Below the pieces are notes generated by a model that saw only the letters and a list, made by a program, of their open reading frames with translations, was not told the origin of the DNA and searched no databases. A DNA stretch of 64,000 bases, taken from positions 1 through 64,000 of the forward strand of contig NZ_BAFC01000058.1 in NCBI RefSeq assembly GCF_000248055.1, written 5' to 3'. Positions within the stretch are counted from its first letter, which is position 1; every line of letters begins with the position of its first letter. This document shows, piece by piece, positions 54,207 to 63,728 of this stretch. The position numbers and the translations under genes are program-made. The stretch is from Gordonia sputi NBRC 100414. Its GTDB lineage: Bacteria > Actinomycetota > Actinomycetes > Mycobacteriales > Mycobacteriaceae.

Positions 54207-55786
54207 CAATCGACGATGTGACCCCCGCACACCCCGGATCCCCAGCACAGCCCGAGCCGGGAGCCGCCCCGCTGCCCGAAGAGCTCCGTAGAGTCCACAT
54301 GGTCGGAATCGGTGGGGCCGGAATGTCGGGCCTGGCGCGCATTCTGCTGTCCCGAGGTGGTCAGGTGTCGGGATCGGACGCCAAGACCAGTCGCGGAATC
54401 ATCGCGTTGCGTGCGCGCGGCGCCGAGATCACGATCGGTCACGATGCCGCTGCGCTCGACGTGCTGCCCGGCGGTCCGACCGTCGTCGTCACGACGCACG
54501 CCGCAATACCCAAGACCAATCCGGAACTCGTCGCGGCACGCGAGCGTGGGATCCCGATCCTGTTGCGGCCCCACGTCCTCGCGGGACTGATGGCCGACCA
54601 CCGCACGCTGCTCGTCGCCGGAACACACGGCAAGACGTCGACGACGTCGATGGCTGTGGTCGCGCTGCAGCATGCAGGCCTCGATCCGTCGTTCGCGATC
54701 GGCGGCGAACTCAACGAGTCGGGTACCAACGCCCATCACGGTAGCGGCGACGTATTCGTCGCGGAGGCCGATGAGAGCGACGGGTCGCTCCTCGAATACA
54801 CCCCCGACATCGTGGTGATCACCAACATCGAAGTCGACCATCTGGACTTCTTCGGCAGCGTCGAAGCGTACGTCGCGGTGTTCGACGAGTTCACCGAGAA
54901 GATCCGGCCGGGCGGCACGCTCATCGTCTGCCTCGACGATCCGGGGACCGTGGCACTCGCGCAACGACTCGCCTCCGAGCTGACCGCGCGCGGTGTCCGG
55001 GTGCTCGGGTACGGCACCGACGCCGACACGGTCTCCATCCCAGATGTCATCCCGGCGGCCACGCTGCTTTCGTGGGCGCCGCAGGGGAGTGGCGGGGTGG
55101 CCGATGTGAGGTTCACACAGCCGGTTGCCGACACCGCTATCGAGGTCCCGATCACTCTCACGACCCCGGGAATCCACATGGCGCGCAACAGCCTTGGCGC
55201 GATCCTCGGTGCGGTATGCGCGGGCGGCGAGCTCGCCGAGGTCGTCGCGGGAGTCGAGGCGTTCGGCGGTGTCCGACGTCGCTTCGAATACAAGGGCAGT
55301 GCGGCGGGCGTCTCGGTGTACGACGACTACGCCCACCACCCGACCGAGGTCGCCGCAGTGCTTGCCGCAGCACGGGGTGTCGTGGCCCGGGGAGTCGGCG
55401 ACCACGCCCGCGATGCCGGCAACGGGCGGGTGATCGCCGTGTTCCAGCCCCACTTGTATTCGCGCACAGAAGAATTCGCGGAGGAGTTCGCCTCGGCTCT
55501 CGACGCCGCAGACGAAGTGATCGTCGCCGACGTCTACGGGGCACGTGAGGCACCGATTCCCGGTGTGAGCGGTCGGAGCATTACGGACAGACTGACCGGG
55601 AACCACCGGTTCGTCCCGGATCTCTCGACGCTTGCCGGGCTCGTCGCGTCGATCGCGCGGCCCGGCGACATCGTGCTGACCCTCGGCGCCGGAGACATCA
55701 CCATGCAGGGACCCGAAATCCTTGCCGCACTTGACGACACCCGCGCGGCATCGCGGACCACCAGGGGAGGCGAGGGCACCTCGTGA
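54203..55786 (+). CDS. murC: UDP-N-acetylmuramate-L-alanine ligase MurC
   Basis: First Mur ligase, adding L-Ala to UDP-MurNAc; 527 aa. Motifs: [18 protein letters not shown] (UDP binding), [11 protein letters not shown] (ATP loop), [40 protein letters not shown] and FQPHLYSRT. Start GTG 54203 overlaps murG, and its stop overlaps ftsQ (GTGA). The order murG-murC-ftsQ is standard. Confidence 0.97.
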   Translation: MTIDDVTPAHPGSPAQPEPGAAPLPEELRRVHMVGIGGAGMSGLARILLSRGGQVSGSDAKTSRGIIALRARGAEITIGHDAAALDVLPGGPTVVVTTHAAIPKTNPELVAARERGIPILLRPHVLAGLMADHRTLLVAGTHGKTSTTSMAVVALQHAGLDPSFAIGGELNESGTNAHHGSGDVFVAEADESDGSLLEYTPDIVVITNIEVDHLDFFGSVEAYVAVFDEFTEKIRPGGTLIVCLDDPGTVALAQRLASELTARGVRVLGYGTDADTVSIPDVIPAATLLSWAPQGSGGVADVRFTQPVADTAIEVPITLTTPGIHMARNSLGAILGAVCAGGELAEVVAGVEAFGGVRRRFEYKGSAAGVSVYDDYAHHPTEVAAVLAAARGVVARGVGDHARDAGNGRVIAVFQPHLYSRTEEFAEEFASALDAADEVIVADVYGAREAPIPGVSGRSITDRLTGNHRFVPDLSTLAGLVASIARPGDIVLTLGAGDITMQGPEILAALDDTRAASRTTRGGEGTS

Positions 55787-56484
55787 CCCGGTTCCTGCCG
55801 GAACGTCGAGGAGCGCGCATGCTGCTCGGGGTCGGTGCTGTCGTGATCGTCGTCGTGGGACTCGTTCTCGTCGCGTTCTTCACGCCGCTGATGTCGGTGC
55901 GCAGTACCACCATCGAGGGTGCCAAAGGTGTGCAGACCGGCGAGATTCTCCACGCCGCTGACGTCGCGTCGGGGACACCGCTGCTACGCGTGGACACCCG
56001 TGTCGTCGCGCAGCGGATCGCGGCGATCCCATCGATCGAGTCCGCGCGCGTCCAGCGTGAATACCCGTCGTCGCTGTTGATCACGGTTGTCGAGCGGCAA
56101 CCGACCGCCAGCGTCGTCGACGGCGACAAAGTGCACGTCCTCGACCGCACCGGCGTCTCATACCTGACCTACGCCACCAGAGGGCTGCCCGGCGAGTACG
56201 CCGCACTTCCCGTGTTCACCACGCCCAACCCCGGACCATCGGACCCGACAACCGTCGCAGCCATGAAGGCAACCGCGGGACTACCCGACGACATCTCGGA
56301 GCAGGTGACGGCGATCGACGCATCCTCGCCCGTCGACATCAAGTTCACCCTCAAGGGCAACCGCAAGGTCGTCTGGGGCGATTCGGCCAGAGGCGACGAG
56401 AAGGCGCGGACCCTCGGATACCTGCTGCCGCGCAAGGCATCCGAATACAACGTGTCGAGTCCGGACTTCCCGGCTGTCAAATAG
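55783..56484 (+). CDS. ftsQ: Cell division protein FtsQ
   Basis: Bitopic divisome protein (233 aa) linking FtsL/FtsB to the Z-ring apparatus. Short cytoplasmic N terminus, one transmembrane helix ([21 protein letters not shown], about 11-31), then a POTRA domain beginning [21 protein letters not shown] and a beta domain with [31 protein letters not shown]. It is short at the N terminus compared with many mycobacterial forms. It is the last gene before a 727-bp repeat-rich gap. Confidence 0.95.
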   Translation: MTRFLPERRGARMLLGVGAVVIVVVGLVLVAFFTPLMSVRSTTIEGAKGVQTGEILHAADVASGTPLLRVDTRVVAQRIAAIPSIESARVQREYPSSLLITVVERQPTASVVDGDKVHVLDRTGVSYLTYATRGLPGEYAALPVFTTPNPGPSDPTTVAAMKATAGLPDDISEQVTAIDASSPVDIKFTLKGNRKVVWGDSARGDEKARTLGYLLPRKASEYNVSSPDFPAVK

Positions 56485-56489
56485 GCGGC

Positions 56490-56733
56490 GGCTTCGCCGC
56501 CGCATGCCCGGCGAGCTCTAGCACCGTGCCTTCCTCCTCATCGCATCGTCGCTACGCTCCTCGCTCTTCGTGGTGCAGGCACGGCGCGCTCGCCGGGGGT
56601 GCAGAGTTTTTGGCGTCGGCTCCGCCGCCGCGGGCCCGGCGAGCTTTTAGCGCCGTGCCTTCCTCCTCATCGCATCGTCGCTACGCTCGTCGCTCTTCGT
56701 CGTGCAGGCACGGCGCGCTCGCCGGGCGTGCAG
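56490..56733 (+). repeat. Two ~115-bp direct repeats downstream of ftsQ
   Basis: Copy 1 (about 56490-56604) and copy 2 (about 56618-56733) are offset by 129 bp. Both contain GTGCCTTCCTCCTCATCGCA (at 56526 and 56655), then CGTCGCTACGCTC and GCAGGCACGGCGCGCTCGCC. No open frame explains them. They are probably copies of a dispersed extragenic element, with the start of copy 1 close to the ftsQ stop. Confidence 0.85.
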
Positions 56734-56796
56734 TTCGACGGGTGTGGGGTCGGTCGAGTGGTCGCGTCGTCGCTTTCGCTGATCGAGTCGATCCTT

Positions 56797-56821
56797 CGCT
56801 GATCGAGCTTGTCGAGATCAC
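56797..56821 (+). repeat. Dispersed 25-bp repeat, second copy
   Basis: Exact match of 25 bp to the sequence at 9-33 of this window, just beyond asnB. Core CTGATCGAGCTTGTCGAGAT. A partial copy (CGCTGATCGAGTCGATC) lies 20 bp before. Two exact extragenic copies in 64 kb suggest a family across the genome. Confidence 0.85.
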
Positions 56822-56895
56822 CCACCCACCCGACCGAGCCCGCCGCGAGCAGGTCGCGGCGTCGGTGGAGTGGTGAGCGGGCGCGGGAACGCGTC

Positions 56896-56998
56896 GGCGG
56901 AGTGGTGCGCCGTCGCGTTCTGGACGACGAGCGAGCGAGGAGCGCAGCGACGATGTGAGGGAGGAGGAAGAACGCGACTAGAGGCGCACCACTCCGCC
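56896..56998. repeat. Long imperfect inverted repeat in the ftsQ-ftsZ gap
   Basis: Arm GGCGGAGTGGTGCGCC plus GTCGCGTTCT (56896-56921) pairs with the complement at 56968-56998. The match is perfect except for a 4-5-nt insertion, giving about 26 bp of stem around a ~47-nt centre. The centre holds GAGCGAGGAGCGCAGCGACG, which resembles the reverse complement of part of the 56490-56733 repeats. Part of the right half (56945-56992) is repeated again at 57012-57058 with a 67-bp offset. It could form a large hairpin in RNA or DNA. Confidence 0.8.
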
Positions 56999-57147
56999 GC
57001 GCCGATAAACACAGCGACGATGTGAGGGAGGAGGAAGAACGCGACTAGGGCGCACCACGCAGCCGCCGCCAAAAAACACAGCGACACGCCGCGCCGCCTG
57101 CTGGCTCCGGGGGCAGTGGGTGCATAGCGTTCTTGGCAACAGACCAC

Positions 57148-57185
57148 TTGACATAACTCTAAATCTATGGTTCAGGTTTAGGGTT
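57148..57185 (+). promoter_or_regulatory. ftsZ promoter region with -35-like TTGACA and inverted repeat
   Basis: TTGACA at 57148-57153 is followed by AACTCTAAATC (57155-57165), a 9-nt loop and GGTTTAGGGTT (57175-57185). In RNA all 11 positions pair when G-U wobbles are counted; in DNA two positions mismatch. It is 26 bp before the ftsZ ATG. It may be an ftsZ operator or a 5'-UTR hairpin. A -10 hexamer at the right distance from TTGACA is not evident. Confidence 0.5.
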
Positions 57186-57211
57186 TTGGATCGATAAGGA
57201 AGGCGAGCGCC

Positions 57212-58384
57212 ATGACGCCACCGCACAACTACCTGGCCGTGATCAAGGTCGTCGGCATCGGCGGCGGCGGCGTGAACGCCGTCAACCGAATGATCGAGCA
57301 GGGCCTCAAGGGCGTGGAGTTCATCGCCATCAACACCGACGCGCAGGCGTTGCTGATGAGTGATGCCGACGTCAAGCTCGACGTGGGCCGTGATTCGACG
57401 CGCGGCCTCGGAGCAGGCGCCGATCCCGAGGTCGGCCGTCGGGCCGCCGAGGACGCACGCGACGAGATCGAAGAGCTCCTCAAGGGCGCCGACATGGTGT
57501 TCGTGACCGCGGGTGAGGGTGGCGGCACGGGCACCGGCGGTGCACCGGTTGTCGCCTCGATCGCACGCAAGCTGGGTGCCCTGACCGTGGGTGTCGTCAC
57601 CCGGCCCTTCGGCTTCGAGGGCAAGCGTCGCGGAGGACAGGCAGAGGCGGGCATCACGGCCCTGCGCGAGTCCTGCGACACCCTCATCGTCATCCCCAAC
57701 GACCGCCTTCTGCAGTTGGGCGATGCCCAGGTCAGCCTCATGGACGCCTTCCGCAGCGCCGACGAGGTGCTCCTCAACGGCGTGCAGGGCATCACTGATC
57801 TGATCACGACGCCCGGATTGATCAACGTCGACTTCGCCGACGTCAAGGGCGTCATGAGCGACGCAGGTTCGGCGCTGATGGGTATCGGGTCCTCGCGCGG
57901 CGAGGAGCGTGCACGCAAGGCAGCCGAGGCTGCGATCAACTCGCCGCTGCTCGAGTCGTCGATGGAGGGTGCGCGTGGTGTGTTGATGTCCATCGCCGGT
58001 GGTAGCGACCTGGGGCTCTTCGAGATCCACAACGCCGCCACCCAGGTGCAGGAGGCCGCACATGAGGACGCCAACATCATCTTCGGCACGGTCATCGACG
58101 ACAATCTCGGCGACGAGGTGCGCGTCACGGTCATCGCGGCAGGATTCGACGGAGGCACTCCGCGCAAGCGCACCGACGCCCCCGCAGCCGTCGGCAAGAC
58201 GGCCGTCGGAGCTGGCCAGGCGGGCACCGTGAACCCCGCGGAGAAGACCGACCCGCTCTTCGGAAAGATGCCGCAGGAGGGCGCTGGTGACCCGTTCGCC
58301 GATCGCCAGGCGTCGCCTCCCCGTCGCAACAGCGTCACGCTCGACGACGATGACGTCGACGTGCCGTCGTTCATGAAGCGCTGA
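57212..58384 (+). CDS. ftsZ: Cell division GTPase FtsZ
   Basis: Tubulin homologue forming the Z-ring; 390 aa. [36 protein letters not shown] opens the GTPase domain, [15 protein letters not shown] is the tubulin signature, and [11 protein letters not shown] and the T7-like loop follow. A Gly/Pro/Lys linker leads to the conserved C-terminal peptide [13 protein letters not shown], which binds SepF/FtsW in this group. ATG 57212 has AAGGAAGG upstream. Confidence 0.98.
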   Translation: MTPPHNYLAVIKVVGIGGGGVNAVNRMIEQGLKGVEFIAINTDAQALLMSDADVKLDVGRDSTRGLGAGADPEVGRRAAEDARDEIEELLKGADMVFVTAGEGGGTGTGGAPVVASIARKLGALTVGVVTRPFGFEGKRRGGQAEAGITALRESCDTLIVIPNDRLLQLGDAQVSLMDAFRSADEVLLNGVQGITDLITTPGLINVDFADVKGVMSDAGSALMGIGSSRGEERARKAAEAAINSPLLESSMEGARGVLMSIAGGSDLGLFEIHNAATQVQEAAHEDANIIFGTVIDDNLGDEVRVTVIAAGFDGGTPRKRTDAPAAVGKTAVGAGQAGTVNPAEKTDPLFGKMPQEGAGDPFADRQASPPRRNSVTLDDDDVDVPSFMKR

Positions 58385-58389
58385 CGAGC

Positions 58390-59124
58390 GTGAGCGGGCC
58401 GATCACGCCCCGGGTGCGTCGTGTGGTGACCACCCGGGACGGTGGTGTGTCGAAACCGCCCTACGACTCGTTCAATCTGGGCGATCACGTCGGCGACGAC
58501 CCGGATGCCGTCGCGGCGAACAGGTCTCGGCTCGCGTCGCAGTTGGGCCTTGCCGCCGACCGCGTTGTTTGGATGGAACAGATTCACAGTCGCAACGTGA
58601 CAGTGGTCGACGCTCCTGTCGGCCACGCAGTCGAGGCCACCGACGCGCTGGTCACGACGACGCCAGGGCTGGCGCTGGCGGTTCTCAGTGCCGACTGTGT
58701 GCCGGTTCTGCTGAGTGATGACGAGGCGGGTGTGATCGCCGGGGTCCATGCCGGACGGGTGGGAGCGCGCATCGGGATCGTCCCGGAAACGCTGCGCGTG
58801 ATGATCTCGTTGGGTGCGCGCCCGGAGCGGATCGGCGCATTTCTCGGCCCTGCAGCGTGTGGACGGCAATACGAGGTTCCAGCGGCGATGCAGCGCGACG
58901 TCGAAGAGTATCTACCGGGCAGTGCCTGTCTGACCGACAAGCGCACACCGGGTCTCGATCTTCGGGCCGGACTGCGTCGGCAACTGCTTGCGCTGGGCGT
59001 CGCCGCGGTGGCAGAGGACCCACGGTGCACGATCGAAGACGCGCACCTCTTCAGTCACCGACGCGGTGCGCCGACGGGCAGGCTCGCATCCGTCATCTGG
59101 ATCGACCCGAGTCCCGAGTCGTGA
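58390..59124 (+). CDS. pgeF: Purine nucleoside phosphorylase / polyphenol-oxidase family (YfiH, LACC1-like)
   Basis: 244-aa metalloenzyme of the YfiH/LACC1 family, which act as purine nucleoside phosphorylases or deaminases and, in E. coli (PgeF), as a peptidoglycan editing factor. Motifs: WMEQIHSRNV (His), LAVLSADCVPVLL (Cys) and IAGVHAGRVG (His) form the metal/active site; FLGPAACGRQYEV follows. GTG 58390 lies 5 bp after ftsZ. The end overlaps yggS. Rv2149c position. Confidence 0.9.
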   Translation: MSGPITPRVRRVVTTRDGGVSKPPYDSFNLGDHVGDDPDAVAANRSRLASQLGLAADRVVWMEQIHSRNVTVVDAPVGHAVEATDALVTTTPGLALAVLSADCVPVLLSDDEAGVIAGVHAGRVGARIGIVPETLRVMISLGARPERIGAFLGPAACGRQYEVPAAMQRDVEEYLPGSACLTDKRTPGLDLRAGLRRQLLALGVAAVAEDPRCTIEDAHLFSHRRGAPTGRLASVIWIDPSPES

Positions 59125-59870
59125 TGACTGCACACGACGATGAGCGCACAGCCCAACTGGCACAGTCGCTGTCGGCTGTGCGTACACGTCTCGACGCCGC
59201 GGTCGATGCTGCCGGGCGACGACCAGGTGACGTGGACTTGCTCGTCGTGACCAAGTTCTTCCCAGCCGAAGATGTCGCGCGATTGATCACGTTGGGCGAG
59301 AAGGACTTCGGCGAGTCGCGGGAGCCTGAGGCGAGCCGCAAGATCGACGAACTGCGCGCAGATGCGGGTGGCGATCTCGGCGACGTCGCATTCGACATGA
59401 TCGGTTCAGTGCAGACCAAGAAGGCGCGCACCGTCGCCCGATGGGCACGAGCGGTGCACTCGGTCGACCGCGACAAACTCATCGATCATCTGGCGACAGC
59501 AAGTAAGTCCGCCCTCGACGACGGTGAGCGGAGCACGCCGCTCGGGATCTATCTCCAACTGAGCCTCGACGGCGATCCCACCAGGGGTGGAGCGCTCGAG
59601 AAAGAGCTTCCCGAGTTGGCCGACAGGGTCGAGGCGAGCGACTCGCTGGCGCTGCGCGGACTGATGGTGATCGCGCCGCTCGACGGCGACGTCGACGAGT
59701 GGATGGCACGAACGGCGCAGGCGCACGAACGGTTTCGGGCCAGGTTTCCCCAGGCGACCGCACTCTCGGCCGGTATGTCGGCGGATCTCGAAAGTGCCGT
59801 CGCACATGGATCGACATGCGTGCGTGTCGGTACCGCAATCATGGGTCCGCGGCCGTTAATCTCTCACTAG
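59124..59870 (+). CDS. yggS: PLP homeostasis protein YggS/YBL036C
   Basis: PLP-binding fold-type III protein without known enzyme activity, controlling pyridoxal phosphate and amino-acid levels; 248 aa. The PLP lysine is in LLVVTKFFPAED, then GEKDFGESREPEASRKI, FDMIGSVQTKKAR, HSVDRDKLI, and the phosphate-binding GMSADLESAVAHGSTCVRVGTAIMG. ATG 59124 overlaps the pgeF stop by one base (TGATG); GTG 59121 is also possible. Rv2148c position. Confidence 0.92.
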   Translation: MTAHDDERTAQLAQSLSAVRTRLDAAVDAAGRRPGDVDLLVVTKFFPAEDVARLITLGEKDFGESREPEASRKIDELRADAGGDLGDVAFDMIGSVQTKKARTVARWARAVHSVDRDKLIDHLATASKSALDDGERSTPLGIYLQLSLDGDPTRGGALEKELPELADRVEASDSLALRGLMVIAPLDGDVDEWMARTAQAHERFRARFPQATALSAGMSADLESAVAHGSTCVRVGTAIMGPRPLISH

Positions 59871-59965
59871 TCACATTGGTCACATGCGAACCAACGAGAA
59901 CAAACTCCACACTGACAACACTCGCGAACCTGCCGCGGGTGTCGGATGACCAGAGAGGCCCTCAC

Positions 59966-60685
59966 ATGACCACGATGCAGAAGTTCAAGGCATATTTCGG
60001 CATGGTGCCTCCGAGCGAGTACGAGGACGACTACTTCGACGAGCCCGGACCGGGTCCGGTGCGGTCGATGTCGCGTGAGCGCGCGTACCGCGACGACTAC
60101 TACGGCGAGGCTCCGCTGCGTGACGGGTACGGGGATTCCTACGCAGACCCCGGCTACCGCGATGCCGCCGACACCGCTTACGACGAGCGACGTTTCGGCC
60201 CGGGCTTCGATTCGGCACCCGGCTACGAGCAGGGGTACCAGGGCGACTACACCTACGCGGGTCCGCGACATTCCGAGCCGGTCGAGCGTCCCCGCCCGGT
60301 CTCGCGCCTCGAGCCGCTGCAGCGGTCGAGTGCGGCTCCGCACCGCCCCGCAGCGGTGTCGTCCTCCGCGAGTCCCGATCTCGAGCAGGTCTTCGCCGAC
60401 GGTCCGCTCCACAAGATCACGACGCTGCGCCCCGCCGACTACAGCGAAGCGCGCACGATCGGCGAGCGGTTCCGTGACGGCAACCCGGTCATCATGGATC
60501 TCGTCGACATGAGCAACGACGACGCGAAGCGCCTCGTCGACTTCGCGGCCGGTCTCGCTTTCGCGCTGCGCGGCTCGTTCGACAAAGTCGCCACGAAGGT
60601 GTTTCTCCTCTCACCGGCCGACATCGACGTCTCTGCGGAGGATCGCAAGAAGATCGCCGCGACAGGCTTCTACAACCACGGCTGA
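59966..60685 (+). CDS. sepF: Cell division protein SepF
   Basis: Z-ring membrane anchor that bundles FtsZ; 239 aa. The first 12 residues (MTTMQKFKAYFGMV) form the amphipathic membrane helix. A Tyr/Asp/Arg/Gly-rich disordered linker (about 15-125) follows, then the SepF domain (about 140-225) with GNPVIMDLVDMSNDDAKRLVDFAAGLAFAL and FLLSPADIDVSAED. ATG 59966 has GAGAGG upstream. Confidence 0.95.
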   Translation: MTTMQKFKAYFGMVPPSEYEDDYFDEPGPGPVRSMSRERAYRDDYYGEAPLRDGYGDSYADPGYRDAADTAYDERRFGPGFDSAPGYEQGYQGDYTYAGPRHSEPVERPRPVSRLEPLQRSSAAPHRPAAVSSSASPDLEQVFADGPLHKITTLRPADYSEARTIGERFRDGNPVIMDLVDMSNDDAKRLVDFAAGLAFALRGSFDKVATKVFLLSPADIDVSAEDRKKIAATGFYNHG

Positions 60686-60695
60686 CATCGACGTA

Positions 60696-60731
60696 TTCGG
60701 CGGGCGAATCGCACTCGGTTCGCCCGCCGAA
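60696..60731 (+). terminator. Terminator after sepF
   Basis: Perfect 13-bp stem TTCGGCGGGCGAA with its complement around a 10-nt loop, 10 bp after the sepF stop. It separates sepF from the yggT gene. Confidence 0.82.
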
Positions 60732-60819
60732 GCTCGTTCGGCCTCCACATCCGCTCGCGCGCACCAGGTCAGCGGTACCTGGGGTGCAGCGCGCCCGACA
60801 TATCAGGCACTCTTGACTC

Positions 60820-61146
60820 GTGGCGATTCTGTTCGAAGTCCTCTACATCGTGCTGTTCATCTACTGGCTGCTCCTGCTTGCACGCCTCGTCATCGAATTG
60901 GTGCGCACCTTCGCGCGTGAATGGCGACCGAGGGGTATTGCAGTTGTGATCATCGAGGCGGTATTCACTGTCACCGATCCGCCGATCAAGGCGCTTCGAC
61001 GCGTCTTACCGCCGATCCCGCTCGGGCCCGTCCGGCTCGACCTGTCGCTGATGATCGTGATGATCGTCGTGCTCATCCTGATGTCGGTCATGCGAGGTCT
61101 CGCCAATAACGCCGCGTCAGATGCTCTCGCAAGCGGACTTCTCTGA
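60820..61146 (+). CDS. yggT: YggT-family membrane protein
   Basis: 108-aa protein with two hydrophobic regions (about 5-28 and 72-95) joined by TVTDPPIKALRRVLPPIPLGPVRLDLS, the YggT signature. The cellular role is not settled; in this order it lies between sepF and wag31 (Rv2146c), suggesting a part in septal or polar growth. GTG 60820 lacks a good ribosome site and is preceded by its own short gap, so it may have its own promoter. Confidence 0.9.
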   Translation: MAILFEVLYIVLFIYWLLLLARLVIELVRTFAREWRPRGIAVVIIEAVFTVTDPPIKALRRVLPPIPLGPVRLDLSLMIVMIVVLILMSVMRGLANNAASDALASGLL

Positions 61147-61466
61147 CCTGCGATCATCCGTCGCCAGGCATCGTGACCGAGTTCATATCGGGTCGTCGTA
61201 TTTGCGGTACCCGCTCGGTCTCGGTGCCGCGGCACGATCGAATGTTCTACCGTTGAGTGTCATCATCGAGTGACTGTTGCGTTGCAGGACGGCATCGAAC
61301 GTATGCGACAAGCGGTTCAGATGTGACAGGATGAGACGCCAGTTACGGATTTTGACTGGTATGAATATTGAGTGACAGTCTGTACACATAGGCTGTGACT
61401 TGTCCGCCCAACTGAAGACCAAGCTCGAACGACACCAGCTCGAGACGACCCAACGCTCTAACGACA
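61147..61466 (+). other. Gene-free region before wag31
   Basis: About 320 bp with no convincing gene in either direction. AT content rises near 61350-61400, where TTGAGT (61368-61373) followed after 15 bp by TAGGCT (61389-61394) could serve as a promoter for wag31. No inverted repeat of note was seen. Confidence 0.55.
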
Positions 61467-61481
61467 ATGAGGGGAACCGAC

Positions 61482-62279
61482 ATGCGGCTGACACCAGCTG
61501 ATGTGCACAACGTCGCGTTCAGCAAACCGCCGATCGGTAAGCGCGGCTACAACGAGGACGAAGTCGATCAGTTCCTTGACTTTGTCGAAGCAGAGCTCGC
61601 TCGTCTGATCGAGGAGAACGGCGACCTCAAACAACGTGTCGAAGAGCTCGAGGCCGAGCTCGCCGACGCCAAGGCAGGCAGCAGCGACGCATCGCCTTCC
61701 ACGTCGACCGCTCCGTCGACCGCCGACGACTCGACACAGGTTTTCGCCGCGGCCGCCACCAACGACGACTCCAACGTGCGCGCGGCTCGCGTTCTCGCGC
61801 TCGCGCAGGACACCGCCGATCGCCTGACCGGATCGGCGCGCCAAGAGGCCGACACACTCCTCGCGGATGCGCGTTCGCGTGCGGACACGCTGGTCTCCGA
61901 GGCTCAGACGAAGTCCGACGCTCTGCTGTCCGACGCTCGTCAGCGGTCGGAGGCCATCCTCGCCGATTCGCAGACCCGGTCGGAAGCCCAGCTCCGCCAG
62001 GCGCAGGAGCGTTCCGAGGCGCTGCAGAGCGATGCCGAGCGCAAGCACAGCGAAATCATGGGCACCATCAATCAGCAGCGTGCCGTTCTCGAGGGTCGCA
62101 TCGAACAGCTCAAGACGTTCGAGCGTGAGTACCGGACCCGCCTGAAGACCTACCTCGAGTCTCAGCTCGAAGAGCTGCAGCAGCGAGGCAGTGCGGCACC
62201 TGTCGAGAGTGGTCGTCCCGATCAGTCCTTCTCATCGGACCCGGGTAACGGCGGCTTCAGCAGCTACTCGCAGAGCTGA
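61482..62279 (+). CDS. wag31: Polar growth protein Wag31 (DivIVA)
   Basis: Coiled-coil scaffold marking poles and directing apical growth; 265 aa. The N-terminal DivIVA domain [39 protein letters not shown] contains the membrane-inserting [11 protein letters not shown] loop. A Ser/Thr/Asp linker (about 70-95) includes a Thr-rich patch where M. tuberculosis Wag31 is phosphorylated by PknA. A long C-terminal coiled coil (about 105-235) follows. ATG 61482 has GAGGGG upstream; the ORF start five codons earlier is unlikely. Confidence 0.96.
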   Translation: MRLTPADVHNVAFSKPPIGKRGYNEDEVDQFLDFVEAELARLIEENGDLKQRVEELEAELADAKAGSSDASPSTSTAPSTADDSTQVFAAAATNDDSNVRAARVLALAQDTADRLTGSARQEADTLLADARSRADTLVSEAQTKSDALLSDARQRSEAILADSQTRSEAQLRQAQERSEALQSDAERKHSEIMGTINQQRAVLEGRIEQLKTFEREYRTRLKTYLESQLEELQQRGSAAPVESGRPDQSFSSDPGNGGFSSYSQS

Positions 62280-62311
62280 TCGGCCCTTGGCGGAGTCGTT
62301 AGGCAGATGAC

Positions 62312-63304
62312 GTGCTGAGTCTGGCGCTTGCGGCCACCCTTGTGGGGTTTGTGCTGCTCATCGTCGGGTTGATCACCGGAACGGTGTGGCTCGCGGTGGC
62401 ATGCATCGTTGTCTGTCTGATCGGCTTGGCGTTCCTGATCGTCGACATCATCGGTTCCGGCCGAAAAGATGATCAGGTCGGCAATGATGATCAGGTCGGC
62501 AGTGATGATCAGGTCGACGAGTCGGACACCTTGCAGCGTCCCGCGGGACGTCGCTCCCGCAGCGATGTCGTCGAAAGCGATTTCTCCGACGACGATCCCC
62601 CCGACGGTGGTGGTGTGTCCGACGGCGGTTCGGGAATTTCCGGTCCGTCTCCCGCTGCACGACGCGAGTCCCCTCCGCAGTCGTCCCCTCCGCAATCGTC
62701 GTGGCAGGGTGTGATCCAACCCGGCGGGCGGTCGGGTTCATCCGCCGACGCGGCGTCGAATCCGGATTCCGGCGAGAATCCAGGGACGAATGCATTCGGC
62801 ACGGGAGAGGCTGCCCAGTCCTCGCGTGAAGGCAATTACGACGACTATCTGCGCGCTGTCGGGGGCGATCCCGCAACCGGCGGATTCCGCAGGCCGTCGA
62901 CGCCTGACGAGCAGGCGCCGCCCCAGCAGGGGCGCCCTGATCAGCGTCCGCCGGCGCAGGGATACCAGCAGCCCCCGCGGCAAGCGCCTCCCGCGCAGAT
63001 GCCAACGCAGGGCCCCCCACCGCAGGGTCCGGCCGCGCCGGGGTACCCGCAGCAGCCGTATCCCCGGGGCCCATATCCCCAGGGGCGCGAGCCCTACGGC
63101 CAGCAGAGGCCGGGTGGCGACCAGCAGCGTCCCGGCGCGGCGCCCCGACAGCCAGAGCGCGAGCAGCCGCCAGGCATACAGCAACCGCCGTCCGACGACG
63201 GCAAACCTTCTGATCGACCCTGGGAGCAACCCGAGCGTGAGCAGGGGAGCGGAACCGGGCGTTTCGATCCTCTCGATCCCAACTGGCGTCCGCCGTTCGA
63301 CTGA
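62312..63304 (+). CDS. Membrane protein with Pro/Gln-rich tail (Rv2144c-like position)
   Basis: 330-aa protein. Two adjacent transmembrane helices (about 2-23 and 25-48) are followed by an acidic segment with three tandem DDQVG repeats (about 53-68, an 18-bp DNA repeat), a Ser/Asp/Gly region, and a very Pro/Gln/Gly-rich tail (about 190-310; PPQQGRPDQRPP, QGYQQPPRQAPP). The tail is probably cytoplasmic or surface-exposed and disordered. GTG 62312 has no strong ribosome site. Function is unknown; position next to wag31 suggests a link to polar growth. Confidence 0.75.
   Translation: MLSLALAATLVGFVLLIVGLITGTVWLAVACIVVCLIGLAFLIVDIIGSGRKDDQVGNDDQVGSDDQVDESDTLQRPAGRRSRSDVVESDFSDDDPPDGGGVSDGGSGISGPSPAARRESPPQSSPPQSSWQGVIQPGGRSGSSADAASNPDSGENPGTNAFGTGEAAQSSREGNYDDYLRAVGGDPATGGFRRPSTPDEQAPPQQGRPDQRPPAQGYQQPPRQAPPAQMPTQGPPPQGPAAPGYPQQPYPRGPYPQGREPYGQQRPGGDQQRPGAAPRQPEREQPPGIQQPPSDDGKPSDRPWEQPEREQGSGTGRFDPLDPNWRPPFD
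62468..62521 (+). repeat. Three-copy 18-bp tandem repeat inside the Pro/Gln-rich gene
   Basis: Unit GATGATCAGGTCGGCAAT with small changes, encoding DDQVGN, DDQVGS, DDQVDE. In-frame and likely variable in copy number between strains. Confidence 0.85.
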
Positions 63305-63405
63305 TCCCGACCGATCCATCCCTGGCGACCCCCTGCGGCATCAACAGGGCGACGACACCCAGGGCATCGACGACGGTCGATTCGTGGCCGGGTAGCCGCG
63401 GTCGC

Positions 63406-63728
63406 TACACTGGAAGCGCAATGATCCGGCCATCACCGGGGAGCACCCGGAAGAACGGATTCTCGTCACGCACCGCGTGAGTCGGTGGGCGTCCCAGTAG
63501 AACCGGGCGGGAGTGGCCCGTCATAGCCGCAGGCCCATTCGGTTGGGAGTGTTGGAGCGCTCCGGGTGTGTGAGCACCCGGCGTTATTCGCCTGCCGATC
63601 CGAGAGGGCCATGAGCGGCATCGGAGCAGTCCGATGCAAGCGGGGTGGTACCGCGCACGCGTCGTGCGTCCCCGTGCCAAGAGCACATGCACACGTCCTA
63701 GTGGACGTGCGAGCCAGGCACGAGGAGT
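63406..63728 (+). ncRNA. T-box leader of ileS
   Basis: The 428-bp gap before ileS contains the T-box signature GGGGTGGTACCGCG (63642-63655), complementary to the free NCCA end of uncharged tRNA. TACACT (63406-63411) is a probable -10, placing the RNA start near 63418. Stem I would form from about 63421, with ATC codons at 63424-63426 and 63432-63434 as candidate isoleucine specifiers. A small hairpin (63692-63709) and the GAGGAG ribosome site follow. In actinobacterial ileS genes this leader controls translation, opening the ribosome site when tRNA-Ile is uncharged. Confidence 0.92.

Noticed and set aside
57148..57171. TTGACA with TATGGT as a complete ftsZ promoter
   Set aside because: The spacer would be 12 bp, too short for a standard sigma-70-type promoter, so only the -35-like element is noted.
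57229..58869. 546-codon minus-strand open frame
   Set aside because: Antisense to ftsZ and pgeF; Ser/Pro/Thr/Arg-rich with no motif.
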